From: Caproicibacter sp046707225
GTDB lineage: Bacteria; Bacillota; Clostridia; Oscillospirales; Acutalibacteraceae
DNA length: 64,000 nt
Direction of reading: 5' to 3'
Assembly (NCBI RefSeq): GCF_046707225.1
Contig: NZ_JBJKOP010000035.1
Span: 62,001-126,000 of the forward strand
Shown here piece after piece: positions 7,619 through 16,602 of this stretch. How positions within the stretch are numbered: position 1 is the stretch's first letter; each line of letters opens with the position of its first letter. The notes under the pieces are model-generated. The model searched no databases and was not told the DNA's origin. It saw only the letters and a list, made by a program, of their open reading frames with translations. The position numbers and the translations under genes were made by a program.

Positions 7619-9115
7619 ATTCGTACCAGTGGAATTTTGCTGCCTGTGAGCAGTCTGCCCTCCCGCCACGGGATCGGAAGTCTGGGAAAGGAAGCTTATC
7701 AATTTATCGATTTTCTGAAAGACGCGGGTCAGCATTACTGGCAAATTCTCCCCGTCGGGCCGACCGGCTGCGGCGACAGCCCTTATCAGAGCTTTTCCGC
7801 GTTTGCGGCGAATCCTTATCTGATCGATCTGGATCTGCTCGCGGAGGACGGCCTTTTGACCGAACAGGAGATTTCGGCCGCCCGGTTCGGCGACGACCCG
7901 GAGTTTGTGGATTACGGCGCGCTTTACGAAAACCGCGTGCCGCTGCTGGGCCATGCGGCGGGCAGGCTGAATCCGACGGACGCGCGGTTTCTGGCGTTCT
8001 GTAAAAGGAATGCCGACTGGCTTGACGACTATGCGCTGTTTATGGCGCTGAAGGCCGAAAACGGCATGGTCTCGTTCCACGGCTGGCCCGAGCCGCTCCG
8101 CCTGAGGGCGCGGGATGCGATCACGGGCGCTGAGTCGCGTCTCGGCGGCCAAATTCATTTGTGGAAGGCGATTCAATACCTGTTTTTCACCCAGTGGGAC
8201 GCGCTCACGGACTACGCGCATCAAAACGGGATTGAACTGATCGGCGATATCCCGATTTACGTTTCTCCGGATTCCTCCGATTTGTGGACCCACCCGGAAC
8301 TGTTCCAGGTGGATGGAGCGCTGAATCCTACGGAGGTCTCCGGGTGCCCGCCGGACGCGTTTTCCCCGACGGGGCAGCTGTGGGGGAACCCGCTTTACGA
8401 CTGGGACCGCCTGGAGCGGGACGGATACGCCTGGTGGATTCGCCGGCTCAGCTTTGCGGCGCGTGTTTACGACGTGGTCCGGATCGACCATTTCCGGGGC
8501 TTTGAAAGCTATTACGCCGTGCCGGCGGGCGACCGCGACGCAACCGGCGGCCGCTGGCGCAAAGGGCCGGGAATCCGGTTTGTCAACGTGATGAAGGAAA
8601 AAATTCCGGGCATCCGGATTATTGCGGAAGACCTGGGATTTTTAACCGACGACGTGCGGCTTCTTCTGCGGAAAAGCGGTTTTCCGGGCATGAAGGTTCT
8701 TCAGTTTGCGTTCGACTCGCGTGAAAAAAGCGACTATCTGCCTTATCAATACGGGCGAAACTGCGTGGTTTACACCGGCACGCACGACAACACGACAACC
8801 GCGGACTGGCAGCACAGCGCGCCGTCCCGGGACGTGGAGTACGCGCGGCAGTACCTGAACGTTCGCAGCAAAGACGAAACGGAATTTACCTACGGCATGA
8901 TCCGCGCGGCGCTCGGAAGCGTGGCGGACACCTGCGTCATTCCGATGCAGGATTATCTGTGCCTGGGCGCCGGAGCCCGCATGAATATTCCGGGCACGGT
9001 CGGCGGAAACTGGCGCTGGCGGGTTCAGAAAGAAGCTCTGACGCCGCAGCTCGCGGAACAAATCCGTTCGCTGTCCGTATTGTTCGGGCGCGCGGAAGAG
9101 CCCGCGGCCACCTAA
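7619..9115 (+). CDS. malQ: 4-alpha-glucanotransferase (amylomaltase, GH77), apparent ATT start
   Basis: About 498 residues. It transfers glucan segments between maltodextrins and frees glucose, feeding the phosphorylase. Family blocks are visible: SGILLPVSSLPS at the N-terminus, LPVGPTGCGDSPYQ, DIPIYV, VVRIDHFRGFESYYAVP, IIAEDLG and TGTHDNTTT. Homologues begin M-R-x-SGILLPVSSLPS; here that methionine position is ATT at 7619. The Shine-Dalgarno GGAGG (7606-7610) is spaced correctly for 7619, with 8 bases between. The only in-frame upstream candidate, TTG at 7604, overlaps the GGAGG and has no ribosome site. It lies 41 bases after the second permease and is followed by a terminator. Confidence 0.9.
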   Translation: MRTSGILLPVSSLPSRHGIGSLGKEAYQFIDFLKDAGQHYWQILPVGPTGCGDSPYQSFSAFAANPYLIDLDLLAEDGLLTEQEISAARFGDDPEFVDYGALYENRVPLLGHAAGRLNPTDARFLAFCKRNADWLDDYALFMALKAENGMVSFHGWPEPLRLRARDAITGAESRLGGQIHLWKAIQYLFFTQWDALTDYAHQNGIELIGDIPIYVSPDSSDLWTHPELFQVDGALNPTEVSGCPPDAFSPTGQLWGNPLYDWDRLERDGYAWWIRRLSFAARVYDVVRIDHFRGFESYYAVPAGDRDATGGRWRKGPGIRFVNVMKEKIPGIRIIAEDLGFLTDDVRLLLRKSGFPGMKVLQFAFDSREKSDYLPYQYGRNCVVYTGTHDNTTTADWQHSAPSRDVEYARQYLNVRSKDETEFTYGMIRAALGSVADTCVIPMQDYLCLGAGARMNIPGTVGGNWRWRVQKEALTPQLAEQIRSLSVLFGRAEEPAAT

Positions 9116-9121
9116 TTTTCG

Positions 9122-9142
9122 GCATATGTCTTTCCCATATGC
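9122..9142. repeat. hairpin after malQ
   Basis: GCATATG (9122-9128) and CATATGC (9136-9142) with a 7-base loop, directly after the malQ stop and about 75 bases before the real terminator. It could stabilise the 3' end. A further TTTCGAAA occurs at 9196-9203; whether that one is functional is unclear. Confidence 0.4.
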
Positions 9143-9216
9143 GGCGGGCGCGGGGGCCGGGCCCTTCGGGGAAAACTCCGCGCCTGTCAAATTGATTTCG
9201 AAAGATTTACGATATG

Positions 9217-9249
9217 AGCGGCGCCTCCGTTGCGGAGGCGCCGCTTTTT
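9217..9249 (+). terminator. terminator of the maltodextrin operon
   Basis: A 13-bp perfect stem, AGCGGCGCCTCCG (9217-9229) with its complement (9233-9245), loop TTG, then TTTT. Confidence 0.9.
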
Positions 9250-9363
9250 GGGTCCTTTTCCGGGAAACCTTTGATTAACCGGGCTGGTTTTGAGAATAGT
9301 ATAGAGGAATCCGGCTGTTTCAGGGAACGGCAGAAACGCAGTCTCAAAAATCGGGGGGTTAAA

Positions 9364-10296
9364 ATGGTCATAACTGTAACATTGAATCCGTGCATCGATC
9401 GCACCGTTCAGGTGGAAGGTTTTGTTCCGGGCAAAACAAACCGCGTTTCCGCTTCGCGCTGCGACGCGGCCGGAAAGGGGATCAACGTCAGCGCCGCGCT
9501 GAAAAATCTTGGTGAAGACACGCGGTGCCTGGGGTTCAATTTCAGAGAAAGCGGGGATTTTCTGCCGCGGGCGCTTTGTGAGATGGGACTTTCGGGCGAG
9601 CTGACGGAAGTCGGCGGCACTCTGCGCACCAACATTAAAATATTCGACGCCGGGGCGGGAGTCATGACCGAGCTGAACGAAGCCGGCGCGGAAGTCGGGC
9701 CGGACGCTCTGGAGGAGTTCGAGCGGACGCTGGAACGAAATTTGCCGAAGGCTTCGCTGCTGGTTCTGGACGGCAGCGCCCCGCCCGGAGTTCCCCAAAA
9801 TTATTACCGCCTGCTGGCGGAGCGGGCCGAGCGGCATGGGGTGCGCACGGTGATCGACGCCGGCGGGGAGCTTTTGCTGGAGGGAATCAAGGGGAGTCCG
9901 TACCTGATTAAACCGAACCGCGACGAATTGGAGGAAGCGTTCGGCGAGCGGATTGCTTCGCGTACCGACGCGCTCCGGGCTGCGCGGCGCGTCGTTAAGC
10001 TCGGAGTCGGAATGGTCTGTGTATCGCTGGGGAAAGAGGGCGCCCTGCTGGTTACGGAGGACGACGCCTGGTTTTCCGCCGGCGCGGACGTCCCCGTGCG
10101 GGGTCTTCAGGGAGCGGGCGATTCCATGGTCGCCGGCATGAGCTACGCGCTTGTTCGCGGAATGCCGATTCCGGAAGTCCTGCGGTACGGGGTTGCCGCC
10201 GCGCACGGTTCGCTGGTTCTGGAGGGAACCCGGATGTGTACGCGGAAAGGATTTTTGCAGATGCTGCCGCTGATTTCGGTAGAAAAAATAGAATAA
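9364..10296 (+). CDS. PfkB-family hexose kinase, 1-phosphofructokinase/tagatose-6-phosphate kinase type
   Basis: 310 residues. The N-terminal ITVTLNPCIDRTV, the GKGINVSAAL substrate-binding block and the C-terminal GAGDSMVAG motif (anion hole and catalytic Asp) place it in the FruK/LacC branch of the ribokinase superfamily. It would phosphorylate a phosphohexose at C1 or C6 using ATP. Start ATG 9364 has GGGGGG about 6 bases upstream. It stands alone after the MalQ terminator; no fructose PTS or tagatose gene is adjacent, so the exact substrate cannot be assigned. A weak AT-rich terminator follows. Confidence 0.85.
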   Translation: MVITVTLNPCIDRTVQVEGFVPGKTNRVSASRCDAAGKGINVSAALKNLGEDTRCLGFNFRESGDFLPRALCEMGLSGELTEVGGTLRTNIKIFDAGAGVMTELNEAGAEVGPDALEEFERTLERNLPKASLLVLDGSAPPGVPQNYYRLLAERAERHGVRTVIDAGGELLLEGIKGSPYLIKPNRDELEEAFGERIASRTDALRAARRVVKLGVGMVCVSLGKEGALLVTEDDAWFSAGADVPVRGLQGAGDSMVAGMSYALVRGMPIPEVLRYGVAAAHGSLVLEGTRMCTRKGFLQMLPLISVEKIE

Positions 10297-10316
10297 TCGC
10301 CTTTCTCCCCCAATAC

Positions 10317-10342
10317 AAATGATAGAAAAAGAATCATTTTTT
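10317..10342 (+). terminator. weak terminator after the PfkB-family kinase gene
   Basis: AAATGAT (10317-10323) pairs with ATCATTT (10333-10339), followed by T residues. The stem is AT-rich and modest. It contains an ATG at 10319 in frame with the next gene, which is therefore an unlikely start. Confidence 0.5.
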
Positions 10343-10354
10343 GGGGTGATGAGA

Positions 10355-11626
10355 TTGAGGACCCTTCAGGAGGGAATGTCCGGCAGCGACGTGATGGAAA
10401 TACAGTCGGTGCTGAAACGGTCCGGCTATTTTTCAGGGGAGGTTGACGGGTCTTTCGGTCCGGCATCACGGGAAGCGGTGGAACGCTTTCAGCGGCAATT
10501 CGGACTTGTGCCGGACGGGGTGATCGGAACCGCGACCGGGCGCATCCTCGAACGCTTTCTGTTGGGTTACGACCTGTATACGGTGCGGCGCGGCGATACC
10601 TTCTATGGAATTGCACAGAAATACGGCACCTCCGTACAGGCTCTGTCCACGGCGAATCCGGAACTGAATCCGGAAACCCTTCCGGTGGGCCGCCGGATCG
10701 TGGTGCCTTATAATTTCGACGTGGTGCCGACCGACACCGCTTTTACCTACGAGGTCCTGACGCACAGCATACAGGGGCTGAAAGCGCGCTATCCGTTTTT
10801 GGAAGTGACCAATTCCGGGAACAGCGTGCTCGGCAAAACCCTTTACACGCTGCGCCTCGGCAGAGGGTCGAATCAGGTATTCTATAATGCGGCGCACCAC
10901 GCGCTGGAATGGATTACGACGCCTGTTTTAATGAAATTCACGGAGGACGTTCTGCAGGCGTATGCCTACGGCGGGGAGCTTGAGGGCTACGATATCAATT
11001 CGATGTGGCAGCGCAGCAGCATTTACCTGATGCCGATGGTCAACCCGGACGGTGTGAATCTGGTCATCGACGGGCTTCAGCGGGGAAACCCCTATTATGG
11101 CGACCTGGTTCGCTGGAACAACGGCAGCACGGATTTTTCAAAGGACTGGGAAGCAAATATCCACGGGGTCGACCTGAACCATAACTATGACGCCGCCTGG
11201 CAGCTTGGAAAAGAGGCGGCCGCAGCTCTGGGAATCACCGGCCCCGGCCCGACCCGTTACCCCGGGCCGTATCCCCTTTCGGAGCCGGAGTCCCGCGCGG
11301 TCGTCCGGTTTACGCAGAACCATAACTTCCGGCTGGTCATCGCCTACCATTCGCAGGGGCGCGTCATTTACTGGAACTTTATGAACATGGCTCCGCAGGA
11401 AGCGAAAGTCATCGGCGAACAAATGGCGGAAATCACGGGCTACGGGCTTGAGGAGGCCTCCGGAGTCACTTCCTACTCCGGCTACAAGGACTGGTTTACC
11501 CAGGAGTACCGCAGACCCGGCTACACGGTGGAAGTCGGCACGGGGACCAACCCGCTTCCGATTTCCCAGTTCGACACCATCTATGAGACGAACTTGCCGA
11601 TGCTGCTTTACACATCGACCGTCTGA
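10355..11626 (+). CDS. M14 zinc carboxypeptidase with peptidoglycan-binding and LysM domains
   Basis: About 423 residues in three parts. Residues 1-70 are a peptidoglycan-binding domain 1 (repeat ending FGLVPDGVIG). Residues 75-120 are a LysM motif (YTVRRGDTFYGIAQKYGT). The rest is an M14 peptidase domain with the HxxE zinc ligands in HHALEW, VNPDGVNL, DLNHNYDAAW, the third ligand in YHSQG and a catalytic Glu in TVEVGTG. The architecture matches gamma-D-glutamyl-diaminopimelate endopeptidase I, which trims cell-wall peptides. No signal peptide is seen, so action in the mother cell or spore during sporulation is possible. Start TTG 10355 fits the GGGG at 10343-10346 best; ATG 10349 and ATG 10319 are alternatives. 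Confidence 0.85.
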   Translation: MRTLQEGMSGSDVMEIQSVLKRSGYFSGEVDGSFGPASREAVERFQRQFGLVPDGVIGTATGRILERFLLGYDLYTVRRGDTFYGIAQKYGTSVQALSTANPELNPETLPVGRRIVVPYNFDVVPTDTAFTYEVLTHSIQGLKARYPFLEVTNSGNSVLGKTLYTLRLGRGSNQVFYNAAHHALEWITTPVLMKFTEDVLQAYAYGGELEGYDINSMWQRSSIYLMPMVNPDGVNLVIDGLQRGNPYYGDLVRWNNGSTDFSKDWEANIHGVDLNHNYDAAWQLGKEAAAALGITGPGPTRYPGPYPLSEPESRAVVRFTQNHNFRLVIAYHSQGRVIYWNFMNMAPQEAKVIGEQMAEITGYGLEEASGVTSYSGYKDWFTQEYRRPGYTVEVGTGTNPLPISQFDTIYETNLPMLLYTSTV

Positions 11627-11670
11627 AGAACAGAAAGAGACTCTGTTTTGCCGGACTGTTTCCAAAGACT

Positions 11671-11699
11671 GCGGCCGCCGGAATACCGGCGGCCGCTTT
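11671..11699 (+). terminator. GC-rich terminator after the M14 peptidase gene
   Basis: GCGGCCGCCGG (11671-11681) and CCGGCGGCCGC (11686-11696) form a perfect 11-bp stem with loop AATA; only three T residues follow. Confidence 0.65.
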
Positions 11700-11846
11700 G
11701 TCGGGATAGAATTATTCATCCGTTTTTTTTCGGACGGTGCTTTCGGTCCCCGACCGCGCGGAGGGCTACGAGGAAGACAAACGCACAGTGAACATGGACG
11801 AAAGCACGAACAATATATTCTAATCAGTCATATTGTTTCCTTTCCT

Positions 11847-11880
11847 CTTTGTCAATGCCCGGCATTGACAAAGGGTATTT
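11847..11880 (+). terminator. perfect hairpin with T run in the gap before the lipoprotein gene
   Basis: CTTTGTCAATGC (11847-11858) and GCATTGACAAAG (11862-11873), a 12-bp stem with a 3-base loop, then GGTATTTTTT. No certain gene lies between this and the previous terminator. The 413-base gap 11627-12039 otherwise holds only a short coding-like stretch near 11737-11823 and the next promoter. Confidence 0.6.
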
Positions 11881-11994
11881 TTTATGAACCGAAAACTCCC
11901 GCCTGTGCCGGGAATTCAAAAAACCGCGGACTTGCCTGCGGCCCGTCCGAAACCGCATGTTTACAGTTTTGATACTGTTTTTTACTATGAATTA

Positions 11995-12003
11995 TGTTAT
12001 AAT
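11995..12003 (+). promoter_or_regulatory. extended -10 promoter of the lipoprotein/two-component operon
   Basis: TGTTATAAT: TG at 11995-11996, one base, then a perfect TATAAT at 11998-12003. No good -35 lies 17 bp upstream, which is tolerated by extended -10 promoters. Confidence 0.6.
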
Positions 12004-12039
12004 AAATTGAATTCATGCCGGAAGGGAGGAAATTGCCGC

Positions 12040-13389
12040 ATGAAGTGGAAAGCCGCCGTTTTAACGGCTCTGTTTTTGATGCTCGCCTCTTTGTCCGGCT
12101 GTTCCTTCGTCGGGCTGGACGCCCAGTCGCTGATGCACGCGCCGAAGCCGACCGGTGAAAACGAGGCGGATATTCAGAATCTGCTGGAAAGCACGGCCGG
12201 CGGAAAAATGACGCTGAAATATCCCTCCGCGGGGGACTACCGCTCCGCGATTATCAAGCATGATATTTACGGGAATCGGAATGACGAGGCGATCGCTTTT
12301 TATCAGAAAGGCGACGACACGTCCGGAATCAACATTATGTTCATGCGCAGAACCAACGGAACATGGGAAAGTATGGGTACCTTTAACAACCCGGCTTCCA
12401 AGGTGGACCGGGTCTGCTTCGGCGACCTGGACGGCGACGGAAAGGACGAGGTGGTCGTCGGCTGGGGCAGCAGCCTGAACAACACGGGGGACATCTGTGT
12501 TTACTATAACAAAAACGGCCAGATGCAGGAGCTGAAGCTCAGCCAGAGCTATACCGAAATGGCGGTGATGGACTTTGACGGGGACGGGCGCGATGAAATC
12601 TTTACCGCAAGCGTATCGGTCGGCGACCAGCCGGCTTCCGCACAGCTGCTGCGCGTCAAGGACGGGTCGATTGAACAGATGGGTTCGGCTCCGCTGGACT
12701 CCGGGGTCACCAAGTATGTGTCCGTTCTGACGGGGCTGATCAATGCGAAGCAGGTCGGCATTGTCCTGGACGGAACCAAATCGGCGGATACCATGGTGAC
12801 GGAGCTTCTTTATTGGGATAAAAAAACGGGGACGCTCCGCTCGCCGTTTTACGACCCAAAAACAAAAACCGCAAAAAGCACCGAACGGAATACCTCCGTC
12901 GTCAGCAAGGATATCAACGGCGACCGGATTATCGAGGTTCCAATGGTAACCCTGATGCCGGGCTACAGCGGAAAGACCTCCGACGATTCGGCGTATCTGA
13001 CCAGCTGGTTCCGCTATGATACGGATACCAGCACCCTGTTCCGCGTGATGAGCATGTTCATCAACTATTCGGACGGGTACTGGTTTTCGATTCCCGATAT
13101 GTGGAGGGGAAAGACAACTGCAAAGCTGGACCCGAGCTCCCGCACGGTGACGGTTTACGAATGGCTGACGACTCAGAAAAACAAGGCCGGGTTTACCGGC
13201 TCGCCGCTGCTGACCATTCAGACCTTCACGCGCAAGGAGTGGGAACAGGGGGAGGGCACCAAAAATTATTTTGAACTGTTGGAAAGCGACAATTCGGTTT
13301 TCGCGGCAAGTCTGCCTTCGCCGGACAACCCGCTTTCCATGACCAAAAGTGAAGTCCTGGAAGCGTTTCAGTTGATTTCAAAAGATTGA
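12040..13389 (+). CDS. lipoprotein with FG-GAP/integrin-like repeats, function unknown
   Basis: 449 residues. A signal peptide ends in a lipobox (SLSGC, Cys near residue 21). The mature part has at least two Asp-rich motifs of the FG-GAP/VCBS type (GDLDGDGKDEVVVGW and DFDGDGRDEIFTA), plus DINGDRIIEVP, so a beta-propeller-like, Ca-binding extracellular fold is plausible. Start ATG 12040 has GGAAGGGAGG upstream; an in-frame ATG at 11884 lies before the promoter -10 and is rejected. It is the first gene of an apparent operon with a response regulator 21 bases downstream and a histidine kinase. That placement suggests an envelope sensor or accessory protein; its role is unproven. Confidence 0.82.
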   Translation: MKWKAAVLTALFLMLASLSGCSFVGLDAQSLMHAPKPTGENEADIQNLLESTAGGKMTLKYPSAGDYRSAIIKHDIYGNRNDEAIAFYQKGDDTSGINIMFMRRTNGTWESMGTFNNPASKVDRVCFGDLDGDGKDEVVVGWGSSLNNTGDICVYYNKNGQMQELKLSQSYTEMAVMDFDGDGRDEIFTASVSVGDQPASAQLLRVKDGSIEQMGSAPLDSGVTKYVSVLTGLINAKQVGIVLDGTKSADTMVTELLYWDKKTGTLRSPFYDPKTKTAKSTERNTSVVSKDINGDRIIEVPMVTLMPGYSGKTSDDSAYLTSWFRYDTDTSTLFRVMSMFINYSDGYWFSIPDMWRGKTTAKLDPSSRTVTVYEWLTTQKNKAGFTGSPLLTIQTFTRKEWEQGEGTKNYFELLESDNSVFAASLPSPDNPLSMTKSEVLEAFQLISKD

Positions 13390-13410
13390 TTAGGTCGGGA
13401 GGAAGACCCA

Positions 13411-14121
13411 ATGAAAACGATACTGGTGGCGGAAGACGAGCAGGCGATCCGCGAATTTGTCGTGATTAACCTAAATCGCGCCGGTTATGAGACACGCGAG
13501 GCGGCCAACGGCGAGGAGGCCCTTCAGATCTACGACCGGGAAGGGAATGAAATCGACATTGCGGTTCTGGACATTATGATGCCGGGGCAGTTTGACGGAC
13601 TTGCGGTCTGCAAGGAGCTTCGCCGCAGGAGCGGTTCGATCGGCATTATCATGCTGACGGCCAAAACGCAGGAAATGGATAAGGTCAGCGGGCTGATGAT
13701 GGGAGCGGACGATTATGTGACAAAGCCCTTTTCCCCCAGCGAGCTGGTCGCGCGGGTGGACGCGGTTTACCGGCGCGTCGCGCTGGAGCAGTCAAGGAGC
13801 AACGGCGGCCTGCGCGACGAAATCCGTTCCGGCGAATTTGTGCTCAGCCTGCGCAACCGCACGCTTCTGCGGCGGGGAACGCCCGTGGAGCTGACGCAGG
13901 TGGAGTTTCAGATCATGGAGTATTTCTTCAGCAATCCCGGCACCGCGCTGGACCGCACGGACATTTTGAAGCATGTCTGGGGCGACGCGTACTACGGGGA
14001 AGAAAAAATCGTGGACGTGAACATCCGCAGGCTGAGAATGAAGGTGGAGGACGAACCGTCCAACCCCAGGCATATCATTACGGTTTGGGGGCTTGGGTAT
14101 AAATGGGAAGGGGCGGGCTGA
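13411..14121 (+). CDS. OmpR/PhoB-family response regulator
   Basis: 236 residues. The receiver domain (1-120) has the acidic pair E8-D9, the phospho-acceptor Asp (about D54 in AVLDIMMPG) and the conserved Lys in TKPF. A winged-helix DNA-binding domain (about 135-233) ends with VWGLGYKW. It is a cytosolic transcription factor, phosphorylated presumably by the kinase encoded 47 bases downstream. GGAGG lies before the start. Targets are unknown; the upstream lipoprotein gene is the obvious first candidate. Confidence 0.93.
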   Translation: MKTILVAEDEQAIREFVVINLNRAGYETREAANGEEALQIYDREGNEIDIAVLDIMMPGQFDGLAVCKELRRRSGSIGIIMLTAKTQEMDKVSGLMMGADDYVTKPFSPSELVARVDAVYRRVALEQSRSNGGLRDEIRSGEFVLSLRNRTLLRRGTPVELTQVEFQIMEYFFSNPGTALDRTDILKHVWGDAYYGEEKIVDVNIRRLRMKVEDEPSNPRHIITVWGLGYKWEGAG

Positions 14122-14168
14122 GCCCGCCATCGATCGGGAATTGATCCGCGGAGAAAGGAGGGACCGGC

Positions 14169-15602
14169 ATGATCCAGAAAAGCAGCATCACAAAGCGCTG
14201 GCTGTTAAACAGCCTTGGGGTGATTCTGCTGATTGTGGTGACGCTGATCGCAACCCTTTCCGCGGTGATTCAGGGTTATGTCTACAACGGAATCCGCTCC
14301 GCTTTAAACGGCCGGAGCGACGAGCTGACGAATATGTTTTCCAGCTACGGCAGGGAATCCCCCACGGAATTTTCCACCGCGGCGCGCAGCTATGTGGAAA
14401 ATTTTCCGAACAAGGAAAACATGGAGCTGATGGTCATCAGCTCCTCCGGAAAAATCCTGAGCACTTCCATCGGCTTCGCGCCGGATGAGGACCAGGAAAT
14501 CCCGGATTATGAGGCCGCGCTGAAAAGCGCGGGCGGTTACGGCACCTGGACGGGCCGGCTTTCCAGCGGGGAAAAGGTCATGGCGGTCACCCGCGTGATG
14601 CGCAGTAATCTGGGCAATACGGTCGGGGCCATCCGGTATGTCGTTTCCCTTGAGGATGCGGACCGGCAGATCTTCATCGTGGTGGGCGCGCTGATGATTG
14701 CCGGCCTGCTGATCCTGCTGTTTGTTATTCTGTCCAGCTATTATTTCATGCGGTCGATCATCGTTCCGATCAAGCGGATCGGCGCGACCGCGAGGCTGAT
14801 CGCGCAGGGCGATTTCAAGGCCCGCATTCGGAAAACGAACGACGATGAGATCGGCAGGCTCTGCGACACCATCAACGACATGGCGGACGAACTGGGCCAG
14901 AGCGAAAAGATGAAAAACGACTTTATCTCCTCGGTTTCCCATGAGCTGCGAACGCCGCTGACCGCCATCAAGGGCTGGGCGGAGACGATTCAGGCCGGGG
15001 ACACCGACCGGCAGACGTTCAGCCGGGGCATGAGCATCATTGTGCGCGAGTCGGAGCGCCTTTCCGGAATCGTGGAGGAGCTGCTGGATTTTTCCCGTAT
15101 GCAGAGCGGCCGCATGACGCTGACCATGGACAAAATCGATCTACTGGCGGAGCTGGGCGAAGCCGTCTATATGTTCAGCGAGCGCGCTTCGTCGGAGCGT
15201 AAATTCCTTTTGTATGAAGAGCCGGAAATGCTTTCCCCCGTGCTGGGCGACATCAACCGGCTGCGTCAGGTGTTTGTCAATGTTCTGGACAACGCGCTGA
15301 AATATACCAGCGAGGGCGGCACCATCAGCGTGACCGCCGACGAGGAGGACGGCTTCATCCGTGTCGTTATCAGCGACAACGGCTGCGGAATCCCTGCGGA
15401 GCATCTTCCGAACGTGAAAAAGAAATTCTACAAGGCAAACCAGACCGTGCGCGGGTCGGGCATCGGCCTGGCGCTCGCGGATGAAATCATGGATCTGCAT
15501 TCCGGCAGCCTTGAAGTTGAAAGCCATGAAAACATCGGCACGGCGGTAACCATCAGAATCCCCACCTATGATAAACTGGAAAACGAAATGCAGGAGACAT
15601 AA
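14169..15602 (+). CDS. sensor histidine kinase (HAMP, HisKA, HATPase)
   Basis: 477 residues. Membrane helices near residues 15-37 and 170-192 flank an extracellular sensor domain of about 130 residues. They are followed by HAMP (about 195-248), HisKA with the phospho-His in SSVSHELRTP (H258) and an ATPase domain with N box NVLDNALKY and G boxes DNGCGIP and GSGIGLAL. It should autophosphorylate and act on the adjacent response regulator. AAAGGAGG precedes the ATG. The sensor domain gives no ligand hint. The next gene starts 31 bases on and may be co-transcribed. Confidence 0.93.
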   Translation: MIQKSSITKRWLLNSLGVILLIVVTLIATLSAVIQGYVYNGIRSALNGRSDELTNMFSSYGRESPTEFSTAARSYVENFPNKENMELMVISSSGKILSTSIGFAPDEDQEIPDYEAALKSAGGYGTWTGRLSSGEKVMAVTRVMRSNLGNTVGAIRYVVSLEDADRQIFIVVGALMIAGLLILLFVILSSYYFMRSIIVPIKRIGATARLIAQGDFKARIRKTNDDEIGRLCDTINDMADELGQSEKMKNDFISSVSHELRTPLTAIKGWAETIQAGDTDRQTFSRGMSIIVRESERLSGIVEELLDFSRMQSGRMTLTMDKIDLLAELGEAVYMFSERASSERKFLLYEEPEMLSPVLGDINRLRQVFVNVLDNALKYTSEGGTISVTADEEDGFIRVVISDNGCGIPAEHLPNVKKKFYKANQTVRGSGIGLALADEIMDLHSGSLEVESHENIGTAVTIRIPTYDKLENEMQET

Positions 15603-15633
15603 GAGATAATATCAGAAAGGAAACCAGGAGTTT

Positions 15634-16602
15634 ATGCCCAGAGAGAAGATCAAGTGCATTACATCCATCGGGGGACAGGCCCTGATTGAGGGAATCATGA
15701 TGCGCGGACCGAAAAAAACGGTCCTCGCCGTGCGTCAGCCGGACGGTGAAATCACGCTGGAAGAGCTGCCGGCGAAAGATCCGCGCACCCGTCATCCGCT
15801 TTTAAAGCTGCCCTTTCTGCGCGGCGTGGCCGCCTTTGTGGATTCCATTGCGGTCGGATACCGCGCCCTGTCCCGCTCCGCCGAAATTTCCGGCATGGAG
15901 GAGGTGGAAGAGGGGGAGGAATCCAAGTTCGACAAATGGCTGAACGACAAGTTCGGCGACCAGATCACAAATATCGTGATGACCATCGGGACCGTTTTCG
16001 GCATCCTGCTGGCAATCGCGCTGTTTTACATTCTTCCCACCTGGCTTTTCAACCTGATTCCGGGGGCCGCCGGGCCGGGTTTTGCCGTTTGGCGATCGCC
16101 CGCGGAAGGGCTGATGAGAATGGTGATCCTTCTCGCGTACATGACGGCGATTTCGCAGATGAAGGATATCCGCCGCCTGTTCCAGTACCACGGAGCGGAG
16201 CATAAAACGATTTTCTGCTATGAAAGCGGCGAGGAGCTTACCGTGGAAAATGTGCGGCGGCATCGCCGGTTCCACCCGCGGTGCGGCACCAGCTTTCTGG
16301 TGCTGATGCTGTTGGTCGGTATTTTCATCGGCCTGTTTATCCCGTTTTCGAATCCGCTGCTCCGCACAGCGGTCAAAATCCTGTGCATTCCGCTGGTCAT
16401 GGGCATCGGGTATGAACTGATCCGTTACTGCGGCAGAAACGAAAACATGCTGACGCGGATCATCGCGGCGCCCGGGCTTTGGGTACAGCGCATCACGACC
16501 AAGGAGCCGGACGACTCAATGATGGAAGCCGCGATTGCCGCGATGAAGGAAGTTATCCCCGAAAACGGAGAGGACAAAATCGCGCTGAAAAGCGATTCAT
16601 GA
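15634..16602 (+). CDS. YqhQ-like DUF1385 membrane protein
   Basis: 322 residues. The N-terminus SIGGQALIEGIMMRGP and the central YHGAEHKTIFCYE and RRFHPRCGTSFL blocks are hallmarks of DUF1385 (Bacillus YqhQ). Several hydrophobic segments (near 115-140, 160-180 and two beyond 225) indicate an integral membrane protein. Molecular function is not established. It overlaps prmC by four bases (ATGA), and a DUF1385-prmC pairing is recurrent in Firmicutes. Confidence 0.9.
   Translation: MPREKIKCITSIGGQALIEGIMMRGPKKTVLAVRQPDGEITLEELPAKDPRTRHPLLKLPFLRGVAAFVDSIAVGYRALSRSAEISGMEEVEEGEESKFDKWLNDKFGDQITNIVMTIGTVFGILLAIALFYILPTWLFNLIPGAAGPGFAVWRSPAEGLMRMVILLAYMTAISQMKDIRRLFQYHGAEHKTIFCYESGEELTVENVRRHRRFHPRCGTSFLVLMLLVGIFIGLFIPFSNPLLRTAVKILCIPLVMGIGYELIRYCGRNENMLTRIIAAPGLWVQRITTKEPDDSMMEAAIAAMKEVIPENGEDKIALKSDS

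Noticed and set aside
11737..11823. Coding-like 28-residue stretch starting GTG and ending TAA between two hairpins
   Set aside because: Composition looks protein-like (EEDKRTVNMDES), but there is no ribosome site, no ATG and no recognisable family. It may be a remnant of a lost gene; not enough to annotate.
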